Positions 30,795 through 39,540 are shown, counted from the first letter of the stretch. The stretch: DNA of 64,000 nt from Geodermatophilus bullaregiensis (GCF_016907675.1 NZ_JAFBCJ010000001.1:558001-622000), one strand, 5' to 3'. Translations and numbers: made by a program. The notes: a model not told the origin generated them from the sequence alone.

Positions 30795-32818
30795 GCGCTC
30801 CCCAGCGGCGTCTCGGCCGTGGGGTCGGCGTTGTGGCGCGCGCCCACCCACGCGGCGACGGCCGCGACGGCCTGCTCGACCGGCACGCCGTTGCGCTGGC
30901 TGCCGTCCCGGTAGCGGAAGGACACCGCACCGGCCTCGGCGTCGGTCGCCCCGGCGATCAGCACGAAGGGCACCTTCTGCTTGCTGGCGTTGCGGATCTT
31001 CTTCTGCATGCGGTCGTCGGAGTCGTCGACCTCGACCCGCAAGCCGCGCTCCCGCAGCAGCAGCGCGACGTCGCGCAGGTGGGGCACCTGCTCGTCGGTG
31101 ACCGGGATGCCGACGACCTGCACCGGCGCCAGCCACGCCGGGAACGCGCCGGCGTAGTGCTCGGTGAGGACGCCGAGGAACCGCTCGATCGAGCCGAACT
31201 TGGCCGAGTGGATCATCACCGGCTGCCGGCGGGTGCCGTCGGAGGCGCTGTACTCCAGGGCGAAGCGCGCCGGCTGGTTGAAGTCGTACTGGATGGTCGA
31301 CATCTGCCAGGTGCGCCCGATGGCGTCGCGGGCCTGCACCGAGATCTTCGGCCCGTAGAACGCCGCGCCGCCGGGGTCGGGCACGAGCTCGAGCCCGGTC
31401 TCCCGCGCCGCCTCCTCCAGCACCGCGGTGGCCACCGCCCACTCCTCCTCGGAGCCGATGAACTTGTCGGAGTCGTCGCGGGTCGACAGCTCCAGGAAGA
31501 AGTCGTCCAGGCCGAAGTCGCTCAGCAGGCCGAGGACGAACGACAGCAGGTGCCGGATCTCGCCGGGCGCCTGCTCCGGGGTGACGTAGCTGTGCGAGTC
31601 GTCCTGGGCGAAGCCGCGCACCCGGGTGAGCCCGTGGACGACGCCGGACTTCTCGTAGCGGTAGACCGAGCCGAACTCGAACAGCCGCAGCGGCAGCTCG
31701 CGGTAGGACCGCCCGCGCGACCGGAAGACCAGGTTGTGCATCGGGCAGTTCATGGCCTTGAGGTAGTACTCGCTGTTCTCCATCTCCATCGGCGGGAACA
31801 TGGTGTCGGCGTAGTACGGCAGGTGCCCGGAGGTCTCGAACAGCCCGCGCTTGCTGATGTGCGGGGTGCCGACGTACTCGAAGCCCGACTCGATGTGCCG
31901 GCGGCGGACGTAGTCCTCCATCTCCCGCTTGACCACGCCGCCCCTGGGGTGGAAGACGGGCAGGCCGGAGCCGATCTCGTCGGGGAAGCTGAACAGGTCC
32001 AGCTCCGCGCCCAGCCGCCGGTGGTCGCGGCGCTCGGCCTCGGCCAGGTGCTCCAGGTACGCCTTGTGCGCCTCGCGGCTCTCCCACGCGGTGCCGTAGA
32101 CCCGCTGCAGCTGCGGGTTCTTCTCGTTCCCGCGCCAGTAGGCCGCCGCCGAGCGGGTCAGGCTGAAGGCCGGGATGGTGCTGGTGCGCGCGACGTGCGG
32201 GCCGCGGCACAGGTCGGTCCACACGCGGTCGCCGGTGCGGGCGTCGAGGTTGTCGTACATGGTCAGCTGCGCGCCGCCGACCTCGACGTCGGCGCCCTCC
32301 GCGGCCTCTCCGGCGCCGCCCTTGAGGCCGATGAGCTCGAGCTTGTACGGCTCGTGCGCCAGCTCGGCGCGGGCGGCGTCGTCGTCGATCTCGCGGCGGG
32401 CGAACCGCTGCCCGGCCCGCACGATCTGCTGCATGCGCTTCTCCAGCGCCTGCAGGTCGTCGGGGGTGAAGGGCCGCTCGGGGTCGAAGTCGTAGTAGAA
32501 GCCGTTCTCGACCGGCGGGCCGATGCCCAGGCGGGTGCCCGGGAAGAGGTCCTGCACGGCCTGGGCGAGCACGTGCGCGGTCGAGTGCCGGATGACCCCG
32601 CGCCCCTCCGGGCTGGCCGCCGCGACCGGCTCGACGTCGGCGTCGGCCCCGGGCGCCCAGGCCAGGTCGCGCAGGTCGCCGGTGGCCAGGTCACGGACGA
32701 CGACGGCGCCGTCGGGACCCTTGAGCGCGACCCCGGCGCCCTTGAGCGCCTGCTCGGCCGTCGTCCCGGCCGGCACCCGGATCGGGGCGGCGGCGGCGGG
32801 GGTGGGCGCGGCGGACAC
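30791..32818 (-). CDS. thrS: Threonine--tRNA ligase
   Basis: 675 residues. N-terminal TGS domain, the editing domain with [20 protein letters not shown], and the class II catalytic core with [23 protein letters not shown] and [12 protein letters not shown]; the C-terminal anticodon-binding domain ends in [19 protein letters not shown] start with a GGAGA Shine-Dalgarno. A TACGCT element about 65 bases upstream may be its promoter. First gene of the PIM block. Confidence 0.96.
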   Translation of the reverse strand: MSAAPTPAAAAPIRVPAGTTAEQALKGAGVALKGPDGAVVVRDLATGDLRDLAWAPGADADVEPVAAASPEGRGVIRHSTAHVLAQAVQDLFPGTRLGIGPPVENGFYYDFDPERPFTPDDLQALEKRMQQIVRAGQRFARREIDDDAARAELAHEPYKLELIGLKGGAGEAAEGADVEVGGAQLTMYDNLDARTGDRVWTDLCRGPHVARTSTIPAFSLTRSAAAYWRGNEKNPQLQRVYGTAWESREAHKAYLEHLAEAERRDHRRLGAELDLFSFPDEIGSGLPVFHPRGGVVKREMEDYVRRRHIESGFEYVGTPHISKRGLFETSGHLPYYADTMFPPMEMENSEYYLKAMNCPMHNLVFRSRGRSYRELPLRLFEFGSVYRYEKSGVVHGLTRVRGFAQDDSHSYVTPEQAPGEIRHLLSFVLGLLSDFGLDDFFLELSTRDDSDKFIGSEEEWAVATAVLEEAARETGLELVPDPGGAAFYGPKISVQARDAIGRTWQMSTIQYDFNQPARFALEYSASDGTRRQPVMIHSAKFGSIERFLGVLTEHYAGAFPAWLAPVQVVGIPVTDEQVPHLRDVALLLRERGLRVEVDDSDDRMQKKIRNASKQKVPFVLIAGATDAEAGAVSFRYRDGSQRNGVPVEQAVAAVAAWVGARHNADPTAETPLGSA

Positions 32819-32882
32819 GGGGTCTCCTGGAGGTCGCTCGGGGTGCGGGTCGGCGTCCGTCCGGTCCGGACGGGCACCGGCC

Positions 32883-32888
32883 AGCGTA
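32883..32888 (-). promoter_or_regulatory. Putative -10 element (TACGCT) for the thrS-pimA block
   Basis: Minus-strand TACGCT about 65 bases upstream of the thrS GTG, giving a leader of roughly 58 bases. No T-box-like structure recognised. Confidence 0.35.
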
Positions 32889-32938
32889 ACGAGCCCGTCC
32901 GCCGTCCCCGGGCCACCCGACGCCGCGACGGGGCCCGG

Positions 32939-33478
32939 CTACTCCGTCGTGACGGGATCGCCGACGGCGACCGAGCCCGGCTGCACCACCTCCGCGTAGA
33001 CGCCCAGGCAGTGCCTCGGCAGGCGGGTGACCTCCAGCACGGCCGAGCCCAGCCGCAGCCGCCGGCCCACCCACCCGCGCTCGTCGTCGCCGGGCAGGTC
33101 GAGCACGAGGTTGGCGCGCGGGTCGTCGGCGCCGCACCCGGCCGGGACGACGCCGGAGGCCGCGCGGTCGAGCGCCTGCCGCGAGACCAGGTGCACCGCC
33201 GCCCCGCCGTCGGGCCGGCTCCCGAGCGGCTGCAGGCGCACCCGCTCGCCGAGCGCGGCGGTGATCGCGGCGGCGTCGGCGGCGGGGTCACCGGTGGCGC
33301 GGACCCCGGCCAGCGCGGGCGCGTCCTTGCCGCGCAGCTGCCGGCCGGCACCGGTGACGGCGACCCACGCGCGGTCGCCGGCCAGGCCCGCGGGACCGAC
33401 GTCGGCCCGCGGCAGGGGCGTCCCGGCGCACCCGCGCACCGGGTAGACCGAGACCGTGACGACCGTGCCCGCGCTCAC
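32939..33478 (-). CDS. MOSC domain protein
   Basis: 179 residues. N-terminal MOSC beta-barrel start VTVSVYPVRGCAG and the C-terminal core with PRANLVLDLPGDDERGWVGRRLRLG and LEVTRLPRHCLGVY, where the conserved cysteine binds molybdenum cofactor or a sulfur carrier in family members. Function probably sulfuration or N-hydroxylate reduction, not certain. The GTG at 33478 was preferred to an in-frame GTG at 33487 because TAGCGT lies exactly seven bases upstream of it. Confidence 0.82.
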   Translation of the reverse strand: MSAGTVVTVSVYPVRGCAGTPLPRADVGPAGLAGDRAWVAVTGAGRQLRGKDAPALAGVRATGDPAADAAAITAALGERVRLQPLGSRPDGGAAVHLVSRQALDRAASGVVPAGCGADDPRANLVLDLPGDDERGWVGRRLRLGSAVLEVTRLPRHCLGVYAEVVQPGSVAVGDPVTTE

Positions 33479-33485
33479 GACCGCC

Positions 33486-33491
33486 ACGCTA
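33486..33491 (-). promoter_or_regulatory. Putative -10 element (TAGCGT) of leaderless MOSC gene
   Basis: Minus-strand TAGCGT seven bases before the GTG at 33478; overlaps an alternative upstream GTG, which argues against that codon. Confidence 0.45.
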
Positions 33492-33527
33492 CGGCGGCTG
33501 TAGCCACCGCGCGGTGACCGGTGCGGC

Positions 33528-33917
33528 TCAGGCGGCCTGCCCGCTGCGGCGGCGCAGCCGGCGCAGCTGCGCGTCGAGGTAGGGCCGGGCGCGCCGCTGG
33601 CCGCCGCGGACGGTGATCGCCTCGGCCAGCTCGCCGAGGACCCGGCCGAGCCGCTCCTCGTCGGCCGGCCAGCCGCGGCGCAGGCACTCCTCGAGCCACT
33701 CGACCGGCGCGGTGTGCCCGCGCGCGGCGTTGCAGCGGCGGCAGGCGGCGACCTCGTTCTCCAGCCACGAGGGGCCGCCCTTGACCCGGGGGACGACGTG
33801 CTCGGTCGTCGGGGTCACCTGCCCGGAGAGCGCGCGGCCGCACCAGATGCAGGTGGGGCCGTCCCGTTCCACGGCCGCCTCCAGGCGAGCGGCCCTGTCC
33901 AGTGCCATCTCCCCCAT
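33528..33917 (-). CDS. HNH endonuclease
   Basis: 129 residues. The zinc-finger/HNH pattern is CIWCGRAL, TTEHVVPRVKGG, ENEVAACRRCNAARG, with the Cys pairs and the catalytic His in EHVVP. Small free-standing HNH proteins of this type are common in actinobacteria and lack a defined role. ATG start at 33917; ATG at 33908 is an alternative. Confidence 0.85.
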   Translation of the reverse strand: MGEMALDRAARLEAAVERDGPTCIWCGRALSGQVTPTTEHVVPRVKGGPSWLENEVAACRRCNAARGHTAPVEWLEECLRRGWPADEERLGRVLGELAEAITVRGGQRRARPYLDAQLRRLRRRSGQAA

Positions 33918-34021
33918 GGTGCGCCCGATCGGCGCACGGGCGGCGGCGTCGGGGCCGGACCCCTGGTCGGGCTCCCCCGCCGGTCACCCGGGGCGCCGTG
34001 GCAGGGTCGGCGCGCCACCAG

Positions 34022-34032
34022 CGATGAGTTCC
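34022..34032 (+). promoter_or_regulatory. Motif CGATGAGTTCC upstream of the first DHFR-like gene
   Basis: The same 11 bases appear at 34893-34903 upstream of the second DHFR-like gene at a similar distance (80 and 68 bases before the ATG). Likely a shared promoter or operator; the factor is unknown. Confidence 0.4.
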
Positions 34033-34112
34033 GGTGCCGGCCGTCGTCTCCTCCACGACCGAGCCGCCGGCGCACGAGGGCCCCGGGCCACCGACCTGAC
34101 GAGGAGCACGAC

Positions 34113-34670
34113 ATGGGCGCGATCAAGGTGCACGAGTTCACCACCGTCGACGGGGTCGTCGACGTCCCGATGTGGACGGTCGACTACGGCTTCCCCGACG
34201 ACCTGTCCGAGTCGATCGGCGCGCTCACCGGCGCCGCGTCCGGGATCCTGCTCGGGCGCACGACCTTCGAGATGTTCGCGCCGGCCTGGTCCACCCGGAC
34301 CGTGGAGGACGACCCCGGCGCGCCGTTCTTCAACGACACCCGCAAGCACGTCGTCTCCGCCACGCTGGCGGACGCCGAGTCGGTCTGGCGCAACTCCGGC
34401 GTGCTCGGCGGCTACGACGCCGGCCGCATCCGGGAGCTCAAGGAGCGCGAGGACGGCGACCTCTACGTCAGCGGGAGCGCCACGCTCGTGCGGGCGCTGC
34501 TGGCCGACGGGCTGGTCGACGAGCTGCACCTCTACGTCTACCCGCTGGCCGTCGGCACCGGGATCCGGCTGTTCCCCGACGGCGCGCCGAGGACGCCGAT
34601 GTCGCTGCTGGGCGCCGAGGCCCTGAGCAACGGCGTGGCGCACCTGTCCTACGGGCCGGCCGCCGGCTGA
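34113..34670 (+). CDS. RibD C-terminal/dihydrofolate reductase-family protein
   Basis: 185 residues. The fold shows KVHEFTTVDGVVD at the start, ILLGRTTFEMFAPAW (NADPH-binding strand) and DLYVSGSATLVRALLADGLVDELHLYVYPLAVGTGIRLF, the family signature. These YwjB/YyaP-like proteins are putative NADPH-dependent reductases of unknown substrate; they are not the essential DHFR. ATG with GAGGAG Shine-Dalgarno. Followed by a hairpin terminator. A paralogue is at 34972-35529. Confidence 0.82.
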   Translation: MGAIKVHEFTTVDGVVDVPMWTVDYGFPDDLSESIGALTGAASGILLGRTTFEMFAPAWSTRTVEDDPGAPFFNDTRKHVVSATLADAESVWRNSGVLGGYDAGRIRELKEREDGDLYVSGSATLVRALLADGLVDELHLYVYPLAVGTGIRLFPDGAPRTPMSLLGAEALSNGVAHLSYGPAAG

Positions 34671-34685
34671 CCCCGGGACGACGAG

Positions 34686-34717
34686 AGGGCCGGGCACCCG
34701 TCCGGGAGCCCGGCCCT
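34686..34717 (+). terminator. Terminator after the first DHFR-like gene
   Basis: 10-bp GC-rich stem AGGGCCGGGC (34686-34695) with GCCCGGCCCT (34708-34717) and a 12-base loop, 16 bases after the stop. No T tract, as usual in this genome. The rest of the 301-base gap to the next gene holds only the CGATGAGTTCC motif. Confidence 0.65.
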
Positions 34718-34892
34718 CCGGCGTGCGCGGGCGACACCCGGTCCGGACCGGTGACCGCCGGACCACCTCGCCTCGCAGGCGGCGCTGACGCCGGCCGGGT
34801 CCGTGGGCTCCGGAACGGTGCGGGTGGGCGCACGACCCGGGCTGCGGTCCGCACGGGTCCCGACGGTCGACGGGACGGACCGGCCGGCCGAT

Positions 34893-34903
34893 CGATGAGT
34901 TCC
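34893..34903 (+). promoter_or_regulatory. Motif CGATGAGTTCC upstream of the second DHFR-like gene
   Basis: Identical to 34022-34032; see that entry. The bases beyond also match loosely (CGGTCCGG versus GGTGCCGG). Confidence 0.4.
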
Positions 34904-34971
34904 CGGTCCGGCGCAGGTCCCAGCCTCCGGGACGACTCGGAGACCGGCGCGCCCGTACCCGGAGGAGACGC

Positions 34972-35529
34972 ATGGCCAAGCTCATCTACTCGATGATCAC
35001 CTCGCTCGACGGCTACGCCGAGGCAGCCGAGGGCGACCTCGGCGCGGGGGCCGAGGTCCCGGAGGTGCACGCCTTCATCGGCGACGTCTTCCGCTCCGTC
35101 GGCACGTACCTCTACGGCCGGCGCATGTACGAGACGATGGTCTTCTGGGAGACCGCGCACACCGACCCCGCCGCGCCGCCGCACGTCCTGCAGTACGCGC
35201 GCGACTGGCAGGCCGCCGAGAAGATCGTCTACTCCACGACGCTGGGGTCGGTGTCGAGCGAGAAGACCCGGATCGAGCGGACCTTCGACCCGGACGCGGT
35301 CCGCCGGCTCAAGGCCGAGGCGGGGTCCGATCTCACCGTCGACGGCCCGGACCTCGCCGCCCAGGCGATCGCGGCCGGCCTGGTGGACGAGTACCACCTC
35401 TTCGTCACGACGAGCGTGGTCGGCGGCGGCAAGCGGTTCTTCCCCGACGGCGTGCGCCTCGATCTCGAGCTGGTCGAGGAGCGCGCCTTCGACAGCGGAC
35501 TGGTCTACACGCGCTACCGGACCCGCTGA
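34972..35529 (+). CDS. RibD C-terminal/dihydrofolate reductase-family protein
   Basis: 185 residues. Typical start MAKLIYSMITSLDGYAE, YLYGRRMYETMVFWE and the C-terminal signature LTVDGPDLAAQAIAAGLVDEYHLFVTTSVVGGGKRFFPDG. Putative NADPH-dependent reductase. ATG preceded by GGAGGAG. Related in fold but clearly diverged in sequence from the gene at 34113; both share the upstream motif CGATGAGTTCC and so may be co-regulated. Confidence 0.84.
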   Translation: MAKLIYSMITSLDGYAEAAEGDLGAGAEVPEVHAFIGDVFRSVGTYLYGRRMYETMVFWETAHTDPAAPPHVLQYARDWQAAEKIVYSTTLGSVSSEKTRIERTFDPDAVRRLKAEAGSDLTVDGPDLAAQAIAAGLVDEYHLFVTTSVVGGGKRFFPDGVRLDLELVEERAFDSGLVYTRYRTR

Positions 35530-35536
35530 GCCGCAC

Positions 35537-35573
35537 CCGGCCCCGGCCCTGCCGAGGACAGGGCCGGGGCCGG
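35537..35573 (+). terminator. Terminator after the second DHFR-like gene
   Basis: Perfect 15-bp stem at 35537-35551 and 35559-35573 (CCGGCCCCGGCCCTG and its complement) with a 7-base loop, 8 bases after the stop. Confidence 0.8.
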
Positions 35574-35592
35574 TGAGCGCACTCCCCCGGAC

Positions 35593-35640
35593 ACGACGAA
35601 GGGCCAGGTCCCCCGTCTCCGGGTTCACCTGGCCCGTCGT
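35593..35640 (-). terminator. Terminator for tRNA-Val(CAC)
   Basis: Arms 35593-35609 and 35627-35640 pair over 14 positions (GGGCCAGGT with ACCTGGCCC, ACGAC with GTCGT) with a 3-base bulge. It lies directly downstream of the tRNA on the minus strand. It may also back up the terminator of the DHFR-like gene. Confidence 0.6.
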
Positions 35641-35645
35641 GCCGG

Positions 35646-35717
35646 TGGGCGATACTGGGTTCGAACCAGTGACCTCTTCGGTGTGAACGAAGCGCTCTAC
35701 CACTGAGCCAATCGCCC
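35646..35717 (-). tRNA. tRNA-Val (anticodon CAC)
   Basis: 72-nt cloverleaf: acceptor GGGCGAT/ATCGCCC, D-arm GCTC...GAGC, anticodon stem CTTCG with loop TTCACAC, T-arm CTGGTTCGAACCCAG, discriminator A. CCA is not encoded. Differs from tRNA-Val(GAC) at 38667 mainly in the anticodon arm. Confidence 0.96.
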
Positions 35718-35743
35718 GCTGCGGCGTCCATGATGCCAGACGC

Positions 35744-36217
35744 TCAGCGCCAGAGCGGTACCCACCCCGGCACCCAGCCGGGGACGCCCATGACGTGCAG
35801 GCCGACGACCAGCACGCCGTAGACGAAGGCCGCCGTCAGCGCCGCGATGCCCAGCCGCACCCACACCGGCTGGCGGCCGAGCCACTCGGTCCAGGCGCTG
35901 ACGTGGCGCTTGGTGAACTCCAGCAGCCGCTCGGCCCACGTGAACTCGGTGGCGAGCACGAACAGCCCGGCGATGACGGTGAGCCACCCGGGTCCGGGCA
36001 GCGGGATGGTGACCAGGCCGACCGCGACGACCAGGCCGCCGGTGATGCCGACGCCGAGCCGGTAGCCGGAGTCCAGCGTCCGGCGGGCGGCCACCCGCCT
36101 GCGCCAGCGGGTCCCCGCGACCCGCTCGCGGAGGCTGTGGTGACCGTCCTGCGCGACGTGCTCCCGCCGCTGCGCCACGGTCGGTCGTGCCCGCCGCTCC
36201 CGGGGGACGGGTGGCAC
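35744..36217 (-). CDS. TIGR02611 family (PGPGW motif) membrane protein
   Basis: 157 residues. A hydrophilic basic N-terminus, then two helices around the motif PLPGPGWLTVIAGLFVLATEF and a third near the C-terminus (WVRLGIAALTAAFVYGVLVVGL). PGPGW proteins are small actinobacterial membrane proteins without known function. The GTG at 36217 was chosen for the AGGA-type Shine-Dalgarno; a GTG near residue 16 is an alternative. It follows the anti-sigma factor gene and probably shares its transcript. Confidence 0.75.
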   Translation of the reverse strand: MPPVPRERRARPTVAQRREHVAQDGHHSLRERVAGTRWRRRVAARRTLDSGYRLGVGITGGLVVAVGLVTIPLPGPGWLTVIAGLFVLATEFTWAERLLEFTKRHVSAWTEWLGRQPVWVRLGIAALTAAFVYGVLVVGLHVMGVPGWVPGWVPLWR

Positions 36218-36231
36218 CGTGTCCTGTCCGC

Positions 36232-37134
36232 TCAGCTGGTCACCTGCCCGTTCGCCACCACGTCCGTCGGTTCCGACGGAGCCTGACGACCGGGCTCGAT
36301 GCTGATGGCGTACGCCTCGTAGTCGTCGAGACCGGTCGACGCGGAGCCTACGGTCCGCAGGTCCGTCCGTGGGGAGACGACGTCGAAGGTGCCGAGCGCC
36401 ACGGGGGTCTCCCCCTGCACGCCCCACAGCACGTACGTGAAGTCGGAGCTGTCGTTGACCCGCAGGCCGTGCGCGACGACCTCCACCTGCCCCTCGCGCG
36501 CGACGACCGTCGCCACGGGGGTGCCGTCGTCGGTGACGGGGGCGATCGTCGCCCGGCCGGGCTGCAGCAGCGCCTCCACGATCTCGGCCTGCTCGGCGGC
36601 CACGGCCCGCGCCTCGTCGCGCGCCGACCCCAGGACGACGTTCCAGGTGCCCAGCGCGAGGATCGCCGCGACCGCCGCGGCCGCCAGCGCGTTGGGCACC
36701 ACCCGGCGCCACGCCGTCCGCTCGGGGTCCTCGGCCGGTGGGCGGTAGGCGGGGAAGCCGGTGGCCGCGGGCCGGTCGGTCCGCCGCCGGCCGGCGGCCG
36801 GGCCGGGCGGCGCGGGCACGGCGGGGCCGGTCGGCGCCGGCAGGCCGGGGTCGGTCAGGGCCGGGTCCCGGATCCCGGCCGGCGGCGGCAGCTGCTCGGT
36901 GCGCTCGACGGCGGCCCGCAGCCGGTCGCGCAGGTCCGGGGAGGGCTCGGCGGGCGGGAGGTCGGAGGCCAGCGCGGACATCACCTCGGAGGTCTCGGCG
37001 ACCGTGCGCGCGCAGCGCGGGCACTGCGGCAGGTGGGCGCCGAAGACGGTCTCGTCCTCGGGCTCGAGCGCGTGCAGCGCCCAGCCGACGGCGAGCTCGT
37101 CGAAGGGCTCGTGGGAGTCGGGGCGCGCGCTCAC
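36232..37134 (-). CDS. RskA-like anti-sigma factor
   Basis: 300 residues. The N-terminal zinc-binding anti-sigma pattern is His34-x3-Cys38-x2-Cys41 (AHLPQCPRC). A proline-rich linker leads to one membrane helix (about 146-168), and the extracytoplasmic C-terminal part (DFTYVLWGVQGETPVALGTFDV, SIEPGRQAPSEPT) matches the RskA/anti-sigma-K domain. It should hold the adjacent sigma factor inactive until regulated proteolysis. GTG start overlapping the sigma gene stop (GTGA). Confidence 0.88.
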   Translation of the reverse strand: MSARPDSHEPFDELAVGWALHALEPEDETVFGAHLPQCPRCARTVAETSEVMSALASDLPPAEPSPDLRDRLRAAVERTEQLPPPAGIRDPALTDPGLPAPTGPAVPAPPGPAAGRRRTDRPAATGFPAYRPPAEDPERTAWRRVVPNALAAAAVAAILALGTWNVVLGSARDEARAVAAEQAEIVEALLQPGRATIAPVTDDGTPVATVVAREGQVEVVAHGLRVNDSSDFTYVLWGVQGETPVALGTFDVVSPRTDLRTVGSASTGLDDYEAYAISIEPGRQAPSEPTDVVANGQVTS

Positions 37135-37781
37135 CGGGCGCCTCCGTCGACTGCGGCGGGGTCGCTCAGCGCGCCCCCGGCCGTGGCACCGCCCACCGCT
37201 CCGAGCTCCTCCTTGAGGCGGCGCATGCCGGCGAGCATGCGCGTCTTCACCGTGCCCAGCGGGGCACGGGTCAGGGCGGCGACCTCCCGCTGGGTGTAGC
37301 CGCCGTAGTAGGCCAGCGTCAGCGCCTCCCGCTGGGCGTCGGGCAGCGTCCCGAGCGCGGTGCGCACCCGCTCGGAGACCACGCGGGCCCACGCCTCGTC
37401 CTCGACGTCCCGGGCGGTGGTCGGGGCGGTCAGCGCCAGGTCGTCCCCGGCCCGCGTCTGGCGGCGCCGGTGGGACTCCTCGCGCCGGACCGCGTCGACC
37501 GCCTTGTGGTGCACCATCGCCATCAGCCAGGAGGAGAAGCTGCCGCGCGCCCGGTCGTAGGCGTGCGGGTCGCGCCAGACGCTGAGGAACACGTCCTGGA
37601 CGACGTCCTCGGCGAGGGTGTCGTCGGCGAGGACACGGCGGGCCAGGGCGAAGGCCGGCCGGCGGAACCGGTCGTAGAGGTCGTCGACGGCTCCCCGTTC
37701 CCCGGCGCGCACGCGCGCCACGAGGTCCGCGTCACCGGGGTCGCCCTCCGGGCGTCGTGCCGGACGCGTCACGGCTCCCAT
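37131..37781 (-). CDS. ECF-type sigma factor (SigK-like)
   Basis: 216 residues. Region 2: VDDLYDRFRRPAFALARRVL, EDVVQDVFLSVWRD and SFSSWLMAMVHHKAVDAVRRE; region 4: LGTLPDAQREALTLAYYGGYTQREVAALTRAPLGTVKTRML. Partner of the downstream RskA-like anti-sigma factor, to which it is translationally coupled. ATG chosen; a GTG two codons upstream is possible. Confidence 0.9.
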   Translation of the reverse strand: MGAVTRPARRPEGDPGDADLVARVRAGERGAVDDLYDRFRRPAFALARRVLADDTLAEDVVQDVFLSVWRDPHAYDRARGSFSSWLMAMVHHKAVDAVRREESHRRRQTRAGDDLALTAPTTARDVEDEAWARVVSERVRTALGTLPDAQREALTLAYYGGYTQREVAALTRAPLGTVKTRMLAGMRRLKEELGAVGGATAGGALSDPAAVDGGAR

Positions 37782-37919
37782 CGTCACACGCCGCGTTCGT
37801 GCGGCGCAGCCACCTCGGTTCACCACGCCGGGACGGCGCCGCCGGGGACCACCCGGACGGGCGACACGCCCGGGGACGAGGGTGCGCAACATCCGGCGGC
37901 TCCGGTCGTTCTACCCGTC

Positions 37920-38369
37920 ATGGCCCACCGAGCTCCCCTCGGGTACACCGTCCCCACGACGCTGCACCTGGTCGGTCCGACGTCCTGGACCGAGGTCCCC
38001 GCGGTCCTCCGCTACGCGGTCGACGACCCCTTCGCGGTCCGCATCGGCTTCGGGGACGCCGACGACGCGGCCGACGACGGCATCACCTGGCTGCTGGGCC
38101 GCGAGCTGCTCGCCGCCGGCCTCGAGCGCCCCGCCGGGGACGGGGACGTGCGCCTGTGGCCGGGGCGCGCCAGCGGTGACGTCCTGTACCTGCACCTGCG
38201 CGCGCCCTCGGGCGAGGCGCTGTTCGAGCTGTCGCGGGCGACGGTGGCCGCCTTCCTGCAGCGGACCGAGACGCTGGTGCCCACCGGTCAGGAGACGGCC
38301 GCCCTCGACGTCGACGAGGAGCTGGCCGCCCTGCTGTCCAACGGCGGCGCCGACCCCGGAGCGCGCTGA
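37920..38369 (+). CDS. SsgA family sporulation/cell division regulator
   Basis: 149 residues. Family features: YAVDDPFAVRIGFGD, ITWLLGRELLAAGLERPAGDGDVRLWPG, LHLRAPSGEALFELSRATVAAFLQRTETLVPTGQE. SsgA-like proteins control septum site selection and sporulation in morphologically complex actinomycetes, which supports such a host. ATG start, divergent from the sigma factor gene. Followed within 70 bases by the tRNA cluster. Confidence 0.85.
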   Translation: MAHRAPLGYTVPTTLHLVGPTSWTEVPAVLRYAVDDPFAVRIGFGDADDAADDGITWLLGRELLAAGLERPAGDGDVRLWPGRASGDVLYLHLRAPSGEALFELSRATVAAFLQRTETLVPTGQETAALDVDEELAALLSNGGADPGAR

Positions 38370-38386
38370 CCTGCGGGGCACCCCGC

Positions 38387-38416
38387 GTGAAAGGGGTCCT
38401 CGAGGTCGGGTATGGT
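38387..38416 (+). promoter_or_regulatory. Sigma-A type promoter of the tRNA cluster
   Basis: -35 GTGAAA (38387-38392), 18-base spacer, -10 TATGGT (38411-38416), about 20 bases upstream of tRNA-Gly. One of the few clear two-part promoters in the window. Confidence 0.65.
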
Positions 38417-38436
38417 CTCTCCCGTACGACAGCAAC

Positions 38437-38509
38437 GCGGACGTGGCTCAGCTGGTAGAGCATCACCTTGCCAAGGTGAGGGTCGCGGGTTCGAATCCCG
38501 TCGTCCGCT
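38437..38509 (+). tRNA. tRNA-Gly (anticodon GCC)
   Basis: 73-nt cloverleaf: acceptor GCGGACG/CGTCCGC, anticodon stem CACCT? loop TTGCCAA with anticodon GCC, T-loop TTCGAAT, discriminator T. CCA not encoded. First of three tRNAs spaced by 43 bases each. Confidence 0.96.
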
Positions 38510-38552
38510 CGGGACCTCGGGCGCTGGTCGCGAGACCGGCGCCCGTGTGTGC

Positions 38553-38623
38553 GGTGGAGTGGCCGAGAGGCGAGGCAACGGCCTGCAAAGCCGTCTACAC
38601 GGGTTCAAATCCCGTCTCCACCT
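38553..38623 (+). tRNA. tRNA-Cys (anticodon GCA)
   Basis: 71-nt cloverleaf: acceptor GGTGGAG/CTCCACC, anticodon stem ACGGC with loop CTGCAAA, T-loop TTCAAAT, discriminator T. CCA not encoded. Confidence 0.96.
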
Positions 38624-38666
38624 CGCCTCCGCGCCGGTGGAGCGGGTCGGTCGGCAGACCGGACTC

Positions 38667-38738
38667 GGGCGATTGGCTCAGTGGTAGAGCGCTACCTTGA
38701 CACGGTAGAGGTCACTGGTTCGAACCCAGTATCGCCCA
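38667..38738 (+). tRNA. tRNA-Val (anticodon GAC)
   Basis: 72-nt cloverleaf: acceptor GGGCGAT/ATCGCCC, anticodon stem CTACC with loop TTGACAC, T-arm CTGGTTCGAACCCAG, discriminator A. Same acceptor, D- and T-arms as tRNA-Val(CAC) at 35646. CCA not encoded. Confidence 0.96.
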
Positions 38739-38745
38739 CACCAGC

Positions 38746-38774
38746 AGGGCCCCAGGTCGTCGACCTGGGGCCCT
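38746..38774 (+). terminator. Terminator of the tRNA cluster
   Basis: Arms AGGGCCCCAGGTCG (38746-38759) and its complement (38761-38774), a nearly continuous palindrome right after tRNA-Val. Confidence 0.8.
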
Positions 38775-38822
38775 GGTCCGTTCGCGGGGCCCGCCGTCCG
38801 GTGGTCCCGTGGCGGCCGCCGC

Positions 38823-39437
38823 TCACGAGTCACCGGCGGCTCCCCCGGTGCGCGGGAGGACGCGCTCGGTCCAGAAGCGGTCGACCTGCTCGGCCAGCGA
38901 CTCCGGCCCGCCGCTGTTGTCCAGGACGACGTCGGCCACCGCCCGCCGCTGCTCGTCGGTGGCCTGGGCGGCGATCCGGGCACGGGCGTCCTCCTCGCGC
39001 AGGCCCCGCAGGACCAGCCGGGCCACCCGGGTCTCGAGGTCGACCTCGACGACGAGCACCAGGTCGTGCGCGCCGGCCTGCCCCGTCTCCACCAGCAGCG
39101 GCACGTCCTGGACGACGACGGCGTCCGGGTCGGCCCGCTCGATGACCTCCCGCGCCCTCGCCCGCACCAGCGGGTGCACGATCCCGTCCAGGCGCGCCCG
39201 GGCCTCGGGGTCGGCGAAGACGATCGACGCCAGCGCGGCCCGGTCCAGCGAGCCGTCCCCGGCCAGCACGCCGGGCCCGAAGGCGCCGACGACAGCGGCG
39301 AGCCCCGGCGTGCCCGGCTCGACGACCTCGCGGGCGATGCGGTCGGCGTCGACGACCACCGCACCGCGGGCCGCGAGCAGCGCCGCCACCGTGCTCTTGC
39401 CCGACCCGATCCCACCGGTCAACCCGATCCGCAGCAT
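38823..39437 (-). CDS. coaE: Dephospho-CoA kinase
   Basis: 204 residues; last step of coenzyme A synthesis. P-loop GGIGSGKST (about 8-16), [13 protein letters not shown], and [20 protein letters not shown] typical of CoaE; lid region [16 protein letters not shown] start with TACCGT six bases upstream, suggesting a leaderless mRNA. No UPF0157-type C-terminal extension, unlike some mycobacterial CoaE. Confidence 0.95.
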   Translation of the reverse strand: MLRIGLTGGIGSGKSTVAALLAARGAVVVDADRIAREVVEPGTPGLAAVVGAFGPGVLAGDGSLDRAALASIVFADPEARARLDGIVHPLVRARAREVIERADPDAVVVQDVPLLVETGQAGAHDLVLVVEVDLETRVARLVLRGLREEDARARIAAQATDEQRRAVADVVLDNSGGPESLAEQVDRFWTERVLPRTGGAAGDS

Positions 39438-39443
39438 GCACGG

Positions 39444-39449
39444 ACGGTA
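39444..39449 (-). promoter_or_regulatory. Putative -10 element (TACCGT) of leaderless coaE
   Basis: Minus-strand TACCGT six bases before the coaE ATG. Confidence 0.45.
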
Positions 39450-39534
39450 GCCAGCACGCCGTCCGCGGTCACGGACCGGTAACACCCGCCCGTCCTGCCC
39501 GGCGCGTCGCACCAGTCACACCAGTCACAGCTCC

Positions 39535-39540
39535 TAACGT
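39535..39540 (+). promoter_or_regulatory. Putative -10 element (TAACGT) for the small gene at 39593
   Basis: TAACGT 52 bases before the ATG. A short tandem repeat CACCAGTCA (twice) lies in the region where a -35 would be expected. Confidence 0.35.

Noticed and set aside
38437..38738. tRNA cluster as a possible integration site with a mobile element
   Set aside because: No integrase, no direct repeat of a tRNA end nearby; neighbours are housekeeping genes.
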